64,000 nt of DNA from Clostridia bacterium (GTDB lineage: Bacteria > Bacillota > Clostridia > Christensenellales > Aristaeellaceae): the NCBI GenBank assembly GCA_017501255.1, contig JAFVXE010000025.1, positions 1 to 64,000 of the forward strand, in the 5' to 3' direction. The notes beneath the pieces are model-generated. The model was not told the origin of the DNA, did no database searches, and saw only the letters and a list, made by a program, of their open reading frames with translations. Within the stretch, counting starts at the first letter, position 1; each line of letters opens with the position of its first letter. The position numbers and the translations under genes are program-made. Shown piece after piece: positions 25,770 to 34,157 of the stretch.

Positions 25770-26831
25770 ATGAACACGCAACAGGAAATGCAACAGAAAT
25801 TGGAAGCCTTGCAAAGCAAGGCTTCCGTCCGTATATTGGCGATGGAGTCCAGCTGTGACGAAACCGCCGCCGCCATTATTGAAAATGGCCGGAAGATCAT
25901 CAGCTCGGTGATTTTTTCTCAGGTGGATACCCACGCTCTCTACGGCGGTGTGGTACCGGAAATCGCCAGCCGTGCCCATGTGGATGCCTGTGACCGGGTG
26001 ATTGATCAGGCGCTCCGGGAAGCGGATATGTCCCTTCAGGATGTGGATGCTTTGGCGGTGACCTATGGCCCGGGCCTTGTGGGTGCGCTGCTCACCGGCG
26101 TCAACTGCATGAAAGGCCTCAGTTTTACCAGCCGCCTGCCGCTGATTCCCGTGCATCACATCGAGGGGCACGTCAGCGCCAACTGGCTCAGTCATCCGGA
26201 CTTGGAGCCGCCCTTCATTTGTCTGGTGGTCTCCGGCGGTCACAGCCACATCATCCGGGTGAATGACTATGCGGACTATACCCTGCTGGGTCAGACGGTG
26301 GATGATGCTGCCGGCGAGGCCTTCGACAAGGCCGCCCGTGTGTTGGGGCTCAATTACCCCGGCGGCCCGCTGCTGTCCAAACTGGCTTTGGAGGGCAACG
26401 ACACCTATCTCACCTTGCCCCGTCCCCATCTGGAGGGCCGCTACGATTTCAGCTTTTCCGGCTTGAAAACCGCCTTTCTCAATGCCTGCCACAAGATGGA
26501 CCAGAAGGGCGAAGAATTGCCCCGGGCAGATCTGGCGGCTTCCTTTGAGAAAGCCGTGGTGGATACCCTGTGCGAAAAAGCCCTGCTGGCGCTGCGGGAA
26601 AGCGGCCTTGATACCCTGTGCATTGCAGGCGGTGTCAGCGCCAACCGGCGCTTGCGGGATCAGCTGACCAAACTGAGCCAGAAACACCATTTCCGGATGT
26701 GTATGCCGGAATTGTGGCTCTGCACGGATAATGCCGCCATGATCGGCTCCGCTGCCTATTACCGCATGAAGAAGGGTGAATTGGCAGGATTGGATCTGAA
26801 TGCCGTGCCTTCCCTGCCCCTGTGCCGGTAA
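25770..26831 (+). CDS. tsaD: tRNA N6-adenosine threonylcarbamoyltransferase
   Basis: Transfers threonylcarbamoyl to A37 of ANN-decoding tRNAs (t6A), working with TsaB and TsaE. 353 residues, ASKHA fold. Visible motifs: AMESSCDETAAAI, the metal-binding HHIEGH, VVSGGHSHI, DDAAGEAFDKAARVLGL and the late GGVSANRRLRD. The partner threonylcarbamoyl-AMP synthase is encoded at 33109-34155. ATG at 25770 is preferred over an in-frame GTG three codons earlier. Confidence 0.97.
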   Translation: MNTQQEMQQKLEALQSKASVRILAMESSCDETAAAIIENGRKIISSVIFSQVDTHALYGGVVPEIASRAHVDACDRVIDQALREADMSLQDVDALAVTYGPGLVGALLTGVNCMKGLSFTSRLPLIPVHHIEGHVSANWLSHPDLEPPFICLVVSGGHSHIIRVNDYADYTLLGQTVDDAAGEAFDKAARVLGLNYPGGPLLSKLALEGNDTYLTLPRPHLEGRYDFSFSGLKTAFLNACHKMDQKGEELPRADLAASFEKAVVDTLCEKALLALRESGLDTLCIAGGVSANRRLRDQLTKLSQKHHFRMCMPELWLCTDNAAMIGSAAYYRMKKGELAGLDLNAVPSLPLCR

Positions 26832-26875
26832 GAAACCAAAGCAACATTTGATAAACAACAAGGAGGCATTCCCTC

Positions 26876-27772
26876 GTGAAACACCTGCTTGCCCTGCTGC
26901 TGGCTGCGCTGCTGCTGATGCCCCTGTGCGCTTTGGCGCAGGAGGAAACAGCCCTTGCCCAGCCTGCCGAATCCCACGTGATCAATCTCATTGAAAACCC
27001 CGATGCCGAATATGCCTTTCAGGAGGGCGTAACCCTGCTGGAAGTGTATTTCCCGGAGATTTTCGGCTGCGATGCCTGCATCCTGCGCTTTGGCGAGGAA
27101 ACCATGCTGATTGACGCCGCCACGGTGGGGCAGGCACCCATCGTGATGGAAACCATGGAAAAGCTAGGCGTGGATCATCTGAACATCGCTTTCAACACCC
27201 ATCCTCATGATGATCACATCATGGGCTTTCAGTCCCTGCCGGAGGATATGCCGGTGGACAAGTTCGTGATCGCCTTCCCGGAGGATGAAAACCGGCAGAT
27301 GCGCTCCACGCTGAAGGTGATCCGTCAGCGGGAGATTCCCATTGAACGGGTGAAAAACGGCAGTGAAATGATGCTGGGCGATGTGCGTATGGTGGTGATG
27401 CAGAAGGATTTCACCTCCTATACAGTCAACAACCGTTCCGCTGCGCTGATGGTCTTCTACGGAGATCGCCGTCTGCTGATGGCAGCGGATATCGAAACCC
27501 ATGCCCAGGGCAGCCTGAACAAGAAACCGCCGGAGTTTGGCCTGAAAGCGGATATCCTCAAGTATCCCCATCATGGCGTTGCCAAAGTGGGCTGGAAATT
27601 CCTTGGCAATGTACAGCCGGAGCTGGCAATCGTCACCTCCAAGCTGGTCAGCATCAAGGAGACGGTAGCGGACAGCGAAAAGAGGGGATTACCCTTGGTT
27701 TCCACCGTGCCTGGCGTGGTGCGTCTGCGTACCGACGGCGTCATTTGGGTGGTGGATCGGATCACTCCGTAA
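26876..27772 (+). CDS. Secreted ComEC-like metallo-beta-lactamase-fold hydrolase
   Basis: 298 residues starting at GTG, with AAGGAGG 9 nt upstream. Signal peptide (about 1-21, ALA cleavage). The MBL core has FNTHPHDDHIMGF (HxHxDH-like, with Pro-His spacing), MAADIETHAQ and YPHHGVAKVGWKF, as in the C-terminal domains of ComEC/Rec2 and their stand-alone secreted relatives. Substrate unknown. It lies between tsaD and the BofC-like gene. Confidence 0.8.
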   Translation: MKHLLALLLAALLLMPLCALAQEETALAQPAESHVINLIENPDAEYAFQEGVTLLEVYFPEIFGCDACILRFGEETMLIDAATVGQAPIVMETMEKLGVDHLNIAFNTHPHDDHIMGFQSLPEDMPVDKFVIAFPEDENRQMRSTLKVIRQREIPIERVKNGSEMMLGDVRMVVMQKDFTSYTVNNRSAALMVFYGDRRLLMAADIETHAQGSLNKKPPEFGLKADILKYPHHGVAKVGWKFLGNVQPELAIVTSKLVSIKETVADSEKRGLPLVSTVPGVVRLRTDGVIWVVDRITP

Positions 27773-27837
27773 AGCATACATATGTTTTCTGCTGGCGGGA
27801 CATACTGTTTCCATTCCAATGGAAGGGATGGGATCCA

Positions 27838-28398
27838 ATGAACCGGCAGAATCGTTACAGCCCGTGGCTGAAAAAGAACACCGCTGCGCTTTTGGTTGGC
27901 GTAGCGGTGCTTTTGTTGCTTGCAGGCGGTTTTCTTTTGGTTAGAAAGGATGGTCAGGAGGAGCCGTCCTATCAGGTGGGCGGCGCAGATGCTGTGCGGG
28001 TAAGGGATGGGGCAGAACTGATGCAGACATTGACCTACACCCGCTGCGCCCATACGGTCACCCGGCGGGTTACAGCGCCGGTGGAGCTGTACGGCAAAAC
28101 GCTGGAAGAGGTGGCCCCGCTGTATCCTGCGTGGCAGATCACCGAGTTTTCTTCCAGTGAGGTGCAGATGTCCCAGCGGCCGGATCTGTTCTGCCCGGCG
28201 CATCTGGTGCTGATGACCAGCCCGGAAGGCAAGCTGTGTGTGTACCGCAATAAGTACGGCGATGCGCTGGCGATGGAGAAGGAGCTGGGAACGGATGTGT
28301 CCGCTTTGCCTGCCGCTGTTCAGGAGGAGTTGACAGTGGGCATTGGCTTTGATACGGATGAGGAACTGTCCGGGTGGCTGGAAAGCATGGAGTCATAA
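27838..28398 (+). CDS. BofC C-terminal-domain-like membrane-anchored protein
   Basis: 186 residues. N-terminal membrane anchor (about 14-35). The extracytoplasmic domain (about 60-165) has the pattern GKTLEEVAPLYPAWQITEF ... VLMTSPEGKLCVYRNKYGDA, which resembles the BofC C-terminal domain seen in many Clostridia proteins. In Bacillus, BofC is a forespore-secreted inhibitor of SpoIVB signalling; whether this protein does that is unknown. The start at 27838 is supported by GGAAGGGATGGG; a longer upstream frame exists. Followed three bases later by DUF421. Confidence 0.6.
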   Translation: MNRQNRYSPWLKKNTAALLVGVAVLLLLAGGFLLVRKDGQEEPSYQVGGADAVRVRDGAELMQTLTYTRCAHTVTRRVTAPVELYGKTLEEVAPLYPAWQITEFSSSEVQMSQRPDLFCPAHLVLMTSPEGKLCVYRNKYGDALAMEKELGTDVSALPAAVQEELTVGIGFDTDEELSGWLESMES

Positions 28399-28401
28399 CC
28401 G

Positions 28402-29124
28402 ATGCTGACGATTCTCATCCGCAGTTTGATTCTGGTCAGCGTGGCGGTGCTGACCTTCCGGCTGATGGGCAAGCGGCAGGTAGGGCAACTGCAACCCTTT
28501 GAGCTGGTGATTGCCATCATGATTGCCGATTTGGCAGCCACGCCTATGGAAAGCCTGGATACCCCACTGTGGCGGGGGATTGCCCCCATGCTGTCGCTGA
28601 TTGTGCTCCATCAGCTGATTACCATGTTGTCCCTCAAAAGCCAGGCACTCCGGGCGTTTTTCAGCGGCAGACCCACGGTTGTGATCCGCAATGGCCAGAT
28701 TGATTACCAGGCCTTGCGCAAACTGTGTTTCAATCTGAACGATCTGTTGGAGGAACTGAGAACCGGCGGCGTGCTGACCCCTTCGGAAGTGGGCACAGCC
28801 ATTCTGGAAACCAGCGGTAAACTCAGCGTGTTTCAGGATAGTTCCCACCGCCCGGTTACGCCGGAGGATCTGAAACTGCAAACCGGTTATGAAGGGATTC
28901 CGTTGACGCTGATTATGGATGGACGGTTGGAAAAGCATAATCTGGGTCTCAGCGGCAAAAGCGAGAAATGGCTGGATCAGCAGCTGTGTGAGAACGGCTT
29001 TGACAGCAAGGAGCAGGTGCTGCTGGGATATCTGGATACCAACGGCATGATGAGCCTGTATGGGTATGAGGGGAAATCCCCGGTGCGCTTTACAGCCCTT
29101 CAGGAAAATGAGGTGATCTGGTAA
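28402..29124 (+). CDS. DUF421 / YetF-like membrane protein
   Basis: 240 residues. Three N-terminal membrane helices with the conserved FRLMGKRQVGQLQPFELVIA block, then the cytoplasmic DUF421 domain (RPTVVIRNGQIDYQALRKLC; LLEELRTGGV). YetF/YkjA-type proteins are associated with sporulation and spore germination in Bacillus; the molecular role is unknown. The stop overlaps the DUF4363 start, giving a two-gene coupled unit that recurs in Clostridia. Confidence 0.87.
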   Translation: MLTILIRSLILVSVAVLTFRLMGKRQVGQLQPFELVIAIMIADLAATPMESLDTPLWRGIAPMLSLIVLHQLITMLSLKSQALRAFFSGRPTVVIRNGQIDYQALRKLCFNLNDLLEELRTGGVLTPSEVGTAILETSGKLSVFQDSSHRPVTPEDLKLQTGYEGIPLTLIMDGRLEKHNLGLSGKSEKWLDQQLCENGFDSKEQVLLGYLDTNGMMSLYGYEGKSPVRFTALQENEVIW

Positions 29125-29507
29125 TGCAGCGGGCGGTGATTTTGCTGGTGGTGATGACACTGCTGGGCGTTGGGCTGGGCATCTGGATGGAGACGGGCCT
29201 TTCTGTTGTCTGTCAGCGGTATCTGGCGCAGGCCGAAGTGGTGCGCCAGCTGGTGGAGACCCATGCGCTGGAAGAGGCTTTGCAGGAAGAACGCTTCCTG
29301 TATGCTTCATGGCAGGGAGAATCCCGGAAGTTGAATGCGCTGGTGAGCCATCATCACACCCGGGCGGTGGATGAAGCGCTGTTGCAGCTGGATACAGCTC
29401 TCCACTATGGCTGGCAGGAAGAAGTGCTGCTTGCGCTGGATGCCCTGCGGTTTTCATTGATGGATCTGGAAACGGATATGACGCTGCGCTGGGAGAATGT
29501 TCTGTAG
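29124..29507 (+). CDS. DUF4363 protein
   Basis: 127 residues: one N-terminal membrane helix (about 5-25) and an extracytoplasmic helical domain. Its size, anchor and position directly behind DUF421 (TAATG overlap) match DUF4363 proteins. Likely works with the DUF421 partner at the membrane; function unknown. Confidence 0.75.
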   Translation: MQRAVILLVVMTLLGVGLGIWMETGLSVVCQRYLAQAEVVRQLVETHALEEALQEERFLYASWQGESRKLNALVSHHHTRAVDEALLQLDTALHYGWQEEVLLALDALRFSLMDLETDMTLRWENVL

Positions 29508-29618
29508 CAGACAGGTGTGAATGCGCCAGAAAACAGGTTTTTCATACATGACTATTGGTATATATCACATGAAATGTAAAAAATGGGATGAAAATCCGTC
29601 AGAATACCATTTTTCCAC

Positions 29619-29647
29619 TTGAATTTTATGCTAACGAGTTTTATAAT
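29619..29647 (+). promoter_or_regulatory. Promoter for the structured RNA / zinc-ribbon gene
   Basis: TTGAAT (29619-29624), 17-nt spacer, TATAAT (29642-29647). Transcription would begin near 29654, at the base of the RNA's closing stem. Confidence 0.78.
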
Positions 29648-29652
29648 GTACC

Positions 29653-29870
29653 CGTTGCATTCGGGTCTGTGGTTGCAAGCCGATGCCAGACGCGGGCAAA
29701 GCGGTCCACGTAAGCCGGGCAAAGCCCCGGTGAGCATGGCGCGTTCTAGATGTAAGACCGGCCGCCACGATGCGAGAGAGGGCGAGTAGGGCGCAAGTGC
29801 GATGAGCAGACCCTCCAGCCGGCGAGTGTGGGGTCAAAGACCAGGTCAGCCGGATGCACAAATTGAGAAA
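29653..29870 (+). ncRNA. Structured ~200-nt non-coding RNA / leader
   Basis: A GC-rich non-coding stretch begins where the promoter at 29619-29647 would start transcription. A long-range stem closes it: TGCATTCGG (29656-29664) pairs with CCGGATGCA (29850-29858) with one wobble. Inside are GTCTG/CAGAC (29665-29669 / 29687-29691), CCGGG/CCCGG (29715-29719 / 29726-29730), and GCAT-GGCG pairing CGCC-bulge-ATGC (29734-29741 / 29763-29773). There is no T-run terminator before the zinc-ribbon gene, so it may be processed from, or be the 5' leader of, that mRNA. Size and host group fit the raiA-motif RNA of Clostridia, but identity is unverified. Confidence 0.7.
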
Positions 29871-29887
29871 ATCGGAGGAACCCAACC

Positions 29888-30166
29888 ATGTACGAAGACA
29901 AGACTTTGGTGTGCCGTGACTGCGGCGCTGAATTTGTATTCACTGCCGGCGAGCAGGAATTCTATGCTGAGAAGGGCTTCCAGAACGAGCCCACCCGCTG
30001 CAAGGAATGCCGCAACGCCCGCAAGGCCAACCGTGCCAACGCTCCCCGTGAGTCTTTCGAGACCACCTGCGCTGCCTGCGGCGCTCCCACCACGGTGCCC
30101 TTCATTCCCAAGAGCGACCGTCCCATCTATTGCAGCGAGTGCTTCGCCAACCATCGTCAGGGCTGA
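29888..30166 (+). CDS. Zinc-ribbon domain protein
   Basis: 92 residues with four CxxC knuckles: CRDC, CKEC, CAAC and CSEC. The first half (YEDKTLVCRDCGAEFVFTAGEQEFYAEKGF) matches the zf-trcl type probable zinc-ribbon family; the second half is a CxxC-type ribbon (CAACGAPTTVPF ... YCSECF). Predicted cytoplasmic nucleic-acid- or protein-binding protein. GGAGGAA lies 8 nt before the ATG. Transcribed downstream of the structured RNA; a strong terminator follows. Confidence 0.9.
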   Translation: MYEDKTLVCRDCGAEFVFTAGEQEFYAEKGFQNEPTRCKECRNARKANRANAPRESFETTCAACGAPTTVPFIPKSDRPIYCSECFANHRQG

Positions 30167-30184
30167 TTTTGCTTCTGCACCTTT

Positions 30185-30220
30185 CACCCGGCTTCATTGT
30201 GCAATGAGGCCGGGTGTTTT
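30185..30220 (+). terminator. Terminator after the zinc-ribbon gene
   Basis: CACCCGGC-t-TCATTG / CAATGA-g-GCCGGGTG stem, then TTTTCTGTT. Confidence 0.9.
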
Positions 30221-30278
30221 CTGTTGGTCAAAAAGTCCAAAAATGACAGACAAAAATTGCAAATTGGTAAAAAAGGGG

Positions 30279-30307
30279 TTGAGGAATCGGACGGAATATG
30301 ATAGAAT
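30279..30307 (+). promoter_or_regulatory. Promoter for the MarR/OhrR gene
   Basis: TTGAGG (30279-30284), 17-nt spacer, TAGAAT (30302-30307). Confidence 0.6.
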
Positions 30308-30323
30308 ACATCAGTTATATATT

Positions 30324-30340
30324 GCAGACAATTTGTTTGC
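30324..30340. promoter_or_regulatory. Candidate OhrR operator
   Basis: GCAGACAATTTGTTTGC is an imperfect 17-bp palindrome (14 of 17 symmetric) with the ACAA...TTGT core typical of MarR/OhrR sites. It lies just after the expected transcription start and before the GGAGG site, so bound repressor would block its own gene. Confidence 0.5.
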
Positions 30341-30358
30341 GAATGGAGGCGCAATGGG

Positions 30359-30796
30359 ATGAAATCTTTCTTTGATGATCTGAAACTGGAAAATCAGCTC
30401 TGTTTTCCGCTCTATGCTGCCTCCCGCAATGTGATTCGTGAATACAAGCCGTTTTTGGATAAGCTGGATCTGACCTATACCCAGTACATTGCCATGCTGG
30501 TATTGTGGGAAAAGGATAAGGTGACGGTCAAGGAGCTGGGCGAAGCCCTGTATCTGGATTCCGGCACGCTGACGCCTTTGCTGAAAAAGCTGGAGAACAA
30601 AGGCCTTATCACCCGCAAACGCTCCACGGAGGATGAGCGCAATCTGATCCTGTCCCTGACCAAAGCAGGCCAGGCCATGCAGGAGCAGGCTGCTGACATT
30701 CCCGCAGAACTGTGCAAAAAAGTGCCCCTGACCGATGCAGAAAAGGAAACCCTGCATGGACTGCTGTACAAGCTGCTGGGCAGTATGGAAGCGTAA
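30359..30796 (+). CDS. MarR-family peroxide-sensing regulator, OhrR-like
   Basis: 145-residue winged-helix repressor. LENQLCFPLYAASRNVI near the N-terminus carries the single conserved redox Cys of OhrR, followed by LDLTYTQYIAMLVLWE; the recognition region is DSGTLTPLLKKLENKGLITR and the wing RKRSTEDERN. OhrR proteins sense organic hydroperoxides or hypochlorite by thiol oxidation and derepress ohr-type peroxidases. No ohr gene lies beside it here. GGAGG precedes the ATG, and a candidate operator lies in the leader. Confidence 0.88.
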   Translation: MKSFFDDLKLENQLCFPLYAASRNVIREYKPFLDKLDLTYTQYIAMLVLWEKDKVTVKELGEALYLDSGTLTPLLKKLENKGLITRKRSTEDERNLILSLTKAGQAMQEQAADIPAELCKKVPLTDAEKETLHGLLYKLLGSMEA

Positions 30797-30830
30797 GAAA
30801 AATGAATCAGCCAGTGAAATGAACAGGATA

Positions 30831-30863
30831 AGAGCCATTGCTGCCAAAAGCAATGGCTCTTTT
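30831..30863 (+). terminator. Terminator after the OhrR-like gene
   Basis: Perfect 12-bp stem AGAGCCATTGCT / AGCAATGGCTCT with a 6-nt loop and TTTG. Confidence 0.85.
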
Positions 30864-30945
30864 GAAATGATCAATTGGTAGGTGCAGGAGGTACTGCCAC
30901 CTGCCGGGGTTTGGGGCAGCATTCCAAATGTCTGCTTATAATCCC

Positions 30946-32631
30946 TTACTTTTTGCCATAGCGGCGAATCAGGTTGTAGATGTAATTGGTCATCTTGCCC
31001 TGATCCTTGCGGCTGCGGTTCTTCATGCGCTCCACCACATCCTGCAGCTTGTCCATGGCCACCAGCAGCTGGGCGTAGGTCTGGGAAACGTTCTGGTATT
31101 CTTTCTTCTGCTTGGCATCCTGCTTCTTTTCCTGATGGCTGGGGGAAGAGTTGGCAGGCTGGGCATCGGCGGCAGCCACTTCCTTCTGCATCTTCTGGAT
31201 GCGCTGATGGTTGCCCTCCTGCACCTTTTTCAGGGTGAGCAGATCCCATGCTTCGCCGTTGTAGGGAGCAGCGGTGGTGTGGCCATGTTTTTCAGCCAGC
31301 AGTTGGGCAAAGGTATCAGTCACCCCATCCTCGCCATGCACCACAAACACCTGCTGGGGCTTGGGGGAGAAGCTGTTGACCCAGTTGATGAGGCCGTTCT
31401 GGTCAGCGTGACCGCTCTTGCCGGCCAGCACATCAATGCGGGCGTTTACTTCGATCGGCTCGCCGAATAGCTTCACCTGCTTGGCGCCGTCCACCAGGCT
31501 GCGGCCCAGTGTGCCGCTGCTCTGGTACCCCACAAACAGAACGGTGCATTCCGGCCGCCACAGGTTGTGCTTCAGGTGGTGACGGATACGGCCAGCATCG
31601 CACATACCGCTGGAAGAGATGATTACCTTGGGTTCCTTGTCCACGTTCAGGGCCTTGCTGTCATCGGCGGTGATGGACAGGCGCAGATCGGGGCAGGCAA
31701 TGGGGTTGATGCCCTGCTTGAGCAGCTCCAGCGTCTCTTCATCAGCGCATTCGTAGGTGTTTTCCTTGAACACATTGGTGGCTTCCACAGCCAGCGGGCT
31801 GTCCACATAGACCGGGAAATGGTCGTGGCCCTTGATGAGCCCGTTCTGCTTGATGTGCCGGATGAAATACAGCAGTTCCTGAGTGCGGCCCACGGCAAAG
31901 CTGGGGATGACGATGTTGCCGCCTTTGTCCAGCGTGGACTGGATGATCTCGGTCAGGTTACCGATGTAATCCGGGGTGGGGCCATGGGTACGGTCGCCGT
32001 AAGTGGACTCCATGATCACGTAATCCGCCCGGTGCATGGGGATGGGATCCCGCAGCAAAGGCTGGCGGATGTTGCCGATATCGCCGGAGAAGACCAGAAT
32101 CTTTTCTTCTTCGCCCTCCCGGACGGTCACTTCGATGGCGGCGGAGCCCAGCAGGTGGCCGGCGTCCACCATGCGGATGGTAATGCCTTCGAAAATATCC
32201 ACGCTGTCGTTGTAGCGGCAGGGCACGAACTGGCTGTGTACGCCCAGGGCGTGCTCCTGCGTATAGAGGGGCTCCACAAGGGGCTTGCCGCTGCGCTGGT
32301 TCTTGCGGTTTTTGTACTCTGCGTCACTTTCCTGAATGTGGGCAGAATCCAGCAGCATGATCTTGCACAGGTCTGTGGTGGGTTCGGTGGCATACACATG
32401 GCCACGGAAGCCGTTTTTGTACAGAAGGGGCAGGTAGCCGCTGTGGTCAATGTGGGCATGGGTCAGCAAAACCGCATCCAGACTGGCTTCCGTTATGGGC
32501 AAGGGCGTGTTTTCGTACAGGTCTGCGCCCTGTTCCATGCCGTAATCGATCATGATGTTTTTGCCGCAGGCTTCCAGCAGAAAACGGCTGCCGGTTACCT
32601 CGTGGGCTGCGCCTAAGAATGTCAGTTTCAT
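30946..32631 (-). CDS. Beta-CASP metallo-beta-lactamase RNase
   Basis: 561-residue MBL/beta-CASP protein of the CPSF-73/YsH1-like bacterial group, predicted cytoplasmic endo/exoribonuclease. MBL motifs: THAHIDHSG (motif 2), VDAGHLLGSAAIE (motif 3) and FSGDIGN (motif 4). The beta-CASP part has NIVIPSFAVGRTQELLY, IISSSGMCDAGRIRHHL and GKSGHADQNGL, with HGE downstream. The C-terminal 90 residues are a Lys/Gln-rich coiled tail, longer than usual, ending NLIRRYGKK. Separated from the arginine phosphatase gene by 38 nt. Confidence 0.88.
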   Translation of the reverse strand: MKLTFLGAAHEVTGSRFLLEACGKNIMIDYGMEQGADLYENTPLPITEASLDAVLLTHAHIDHSGYLPLLYKNGFRGHVYATEPTTDLCKIMLLDSAHIQESDAEYKNRKNQRSGKPLVEPLYTQEHALGVHSQFVPCRYNDSVDIFEGITIRMVDAGHLLGSAAIEVTVREGEEEKILVFSGDIGNIRQPLLRDPIPMHRADYVIMESTYGDRTHGPTPDYIGNLTEIIQSTLDKGGNIVIPSFAVGRTQELLYFIRHIKQNGLIKGHDHFPVYVDSPLAVEATNVFKENTYECADEETLELLKQGINPIACPDLRLSITADDSKALNVDKEPKVIISSSGMCDAGRIRHHLKHNLWRPECTVLFVGYQSSGTLGRSLVDGAKQVKLFGEPIEVNARIDVLAGKSGHADQNGLINWVNSFSPKPQQVFVVHGEDGVTDTFAQLLAEKHGHTTAAPYNGEAWDLLTLKKVQEGNHQRIQKMQKEVAAADAQPANSSPSHQEKKQDAKQKKEYQNVSQTYAQLLVAMDKLQDVVERMKNRSRKDQGKMTNYIYNLIRRYGKK

Positions 32632-32669
32632 GGATATCCCTCCTCGTGTGGTGAAAATGAAATGAAAAA

Positions 32670-33107
32670 TCAGGGCAGTTGATTTGCTTTCAGCTGCCGG
32701 ACAAACACGTTCAGCTGAGCCTCCATGGCAGCTGCACAGGCCCTGTAGACTTCATCCGAGCCGCCGAAGGGGTCAGCGATGGCGGGGGAGAAGCTGGCCG
32801 TTTCGGGCACATGGGCAAAGCGATGCGTAAGCGCTTCTCCGTGGCGGGGGGAGACGCAGAAAACCAAGTCCGTTTCATCCAGCAGTTGCTGGGTGACGGT
32901 CTGGGAACGATGGTCTGCAAGGCTCAGTCCACGGCTTTCCATGGCGTGCCTGGCTCCCTGAGAGGCAGGCTGGCCATCCCAGGCATCCACGCCTGCGGAG
33001 ATGATGCGAATATCGGTAAGGCCGGCCTCCTGACAAAGCTGCTTCATCATGCAGGCAGCCATGGGACTGCGGCAGGTGTTACCGGTGCAGACAAACAGTA
33101 TGGTCAT
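32670..33107 (-). CDS. ywlE: Protein arginine phosphatase, YwlE-type
   Basis: 145 residues of the low-molecular-weight phosphatase fold. The P-loop is VCTGNTCRSPM (CX5R) and the general acid Asp is in DPFGGSDEVYR. The Thr in CTGNTCRSP, where tyrosine phosphatases have Ile/Leu, is the residue that gives Bacillus YwlE phospho-arginine specificity. It should counter McsB-type arginine phosphorylation. Directly behind tsaC/ywlC, as in Bacillus. The start at MTILFVC has GGGAGGG upstream and excludes a 15-codon longer frame. Confidence 0.87.
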   Translation of the reverse strand: MTILFVCTGNTCRSPMAACMMKQLCQEAGLTDIRIISAGVDAWDGQPASQGARHAMESRGLSLADHRSQTVTQQLLDETDLVFCVSPRHGEALTHRFAHVPETASFSPAIADPFGGSDEVYRACAAAMEAQLNVFVRQLKANQLP

Positions 33108-33108
33108 G

Positions 33109-34155
33109 TCAGCCCTCCCTGTCTGCGTCAATGGTGCGGAAACCAGCGGCACGGCTCAGGCGGTTCATCACGGCCAAGCCAACGCCCTTGGCTGGCAAAA
33201 CTTCGCTGAACAGCACGTCCACGCCCTCGGCATCGGCTTGCCGGAGCACGGCGAACAGCTGCCGGGCGACGGTTTCCGGTTCCTTCAGCGAACCGATGCA
33301 TTTCACGTTGCAGCCCTCATAGGCGGGCAGATGTTCCGAAAAAGCAAAAAGCTGCACGGTTTTTTGCTGCTGAAGGGCCTCTGCGTACAGCTTTTTCATC
33401 AGCTGCTGCACAGCCTGCTCAGAGCCCTTGATGAGCGTCAAAGTGCCTTTGGGGGCATAGTGCTTGTACAGCATTCCCGGAGACAGGGCTTTTTCGCCCT
33501 CTTTCAGCGGCCGGAGCACGCTGTCCGCAACAGCCACCTCATCCAGCACGGAAAGCAGCATATCCGGCGTGATGCCGCCGGGACGGAGCACGGTGGGCAC
33601 TTCCCGGGTCATGTCGATGACGGTGCTTTCCAGCCCAACCTGACAGCAGCCCCCATCGATGATGGAGTGGAGCTTGCCGCACAGGTCATCCATCACGTGC
33701 TGGGCAGTGGTGGGACTGGGCTTGCCGCTGGTATTAGCGCTGGGGGCAGCCACCGGCACGCCGGAAAGCTCCAGCAGCCTGCGGGCCACCGGATGGGATG
33801 GGATGCGGATGGCAACGCTGGGCAGACCGGCATTGACCACTTCGGGCACAATGGGCTTTTTGGGCAACAGCAGTGTCAGCGGGCCGGGGCAGAAATATTC
33901 CATCACCCGGCGGCTGCGGTCATCAATATGGCACAGGGATTCCGCTGCCTGTATGCTGGGCACATGAACAATCAGGGGATTATCCGCCGGGCGGCCTTTG
34001 GCGGCAAAAATCGCCCGGACAGCCGCTTCGTTCAGCGCATCAGCGCCAAGGCCATAGACGGTTTCGGTGGGCAGCCCCACCAGCTGTCCATCCTGCAATG
34101 CATTGGCAGCCAGCAGCAGGTTTTCCTCATTTGGGGTCAGTAGCAGTGTTTCCAT
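33109..34155 (-). CDS. tsaC: L-threonylcarbamoyladenylate synthase (Sua5/YwlC)
   Basis: Makes threonylcarbamoyl-AMP from Thr, bicarbonate and ATP for t6A tRNA modification, feeding TsaD (25770). 348 residues: YrdC domain with GLPTETVYGLGADA, AIFAAKGRPADNPLIVHV, PGPLTLLLPK and PSANTSGKPSPTTA, plus a C-terminal Sua5 domain (from about residue 215; SPGMLYKHYAPKG linker), so it is the long Sua5 form. The stop is one base from the ywlE start, indicating coupling. Confidence 0.95.
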   Translation of the reverse strand: METLLLTPNEENLLLAANALQDGQLVGLPTETVYGLGADALNEAAVRAIFAAKGRPADNPLIVHVPSIQAAESLCHIDDRSRRVMEYFCPGPLTLLLPKKPIVPEVVNAGLPSVAIRIPSHPVARRLLELSGVPVAAPSANTSGKPSPTTAQHVMDDLCGKLHSIIDGGCCQVGLESTVIDMTREVPTVLRPGGITPDMLLSVLDEVAVADSVLRPLKEGEKALSPGMLYKHYAPKGTLTLIKGSEQAVQQLMKKLYAEALQQQKTVQLFAFSEHLPAYEGCNVKCIGSLKEPETVARQLFAVLRQADAEGVDVLFSEVLPAKGVGLAVMNRLSRAAGFRTIDADREG

Positions 34156-34157
34156 CT

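Noticed and set aside
27773..27837. Sigma-E or sigma-K promoter before the BofC-like gene
   Set aside because: CATACTGT at 27801 resembles a sigma-E -10, but the nearest ATATG is 16 nt away and the match is poor; too weak to annotate.
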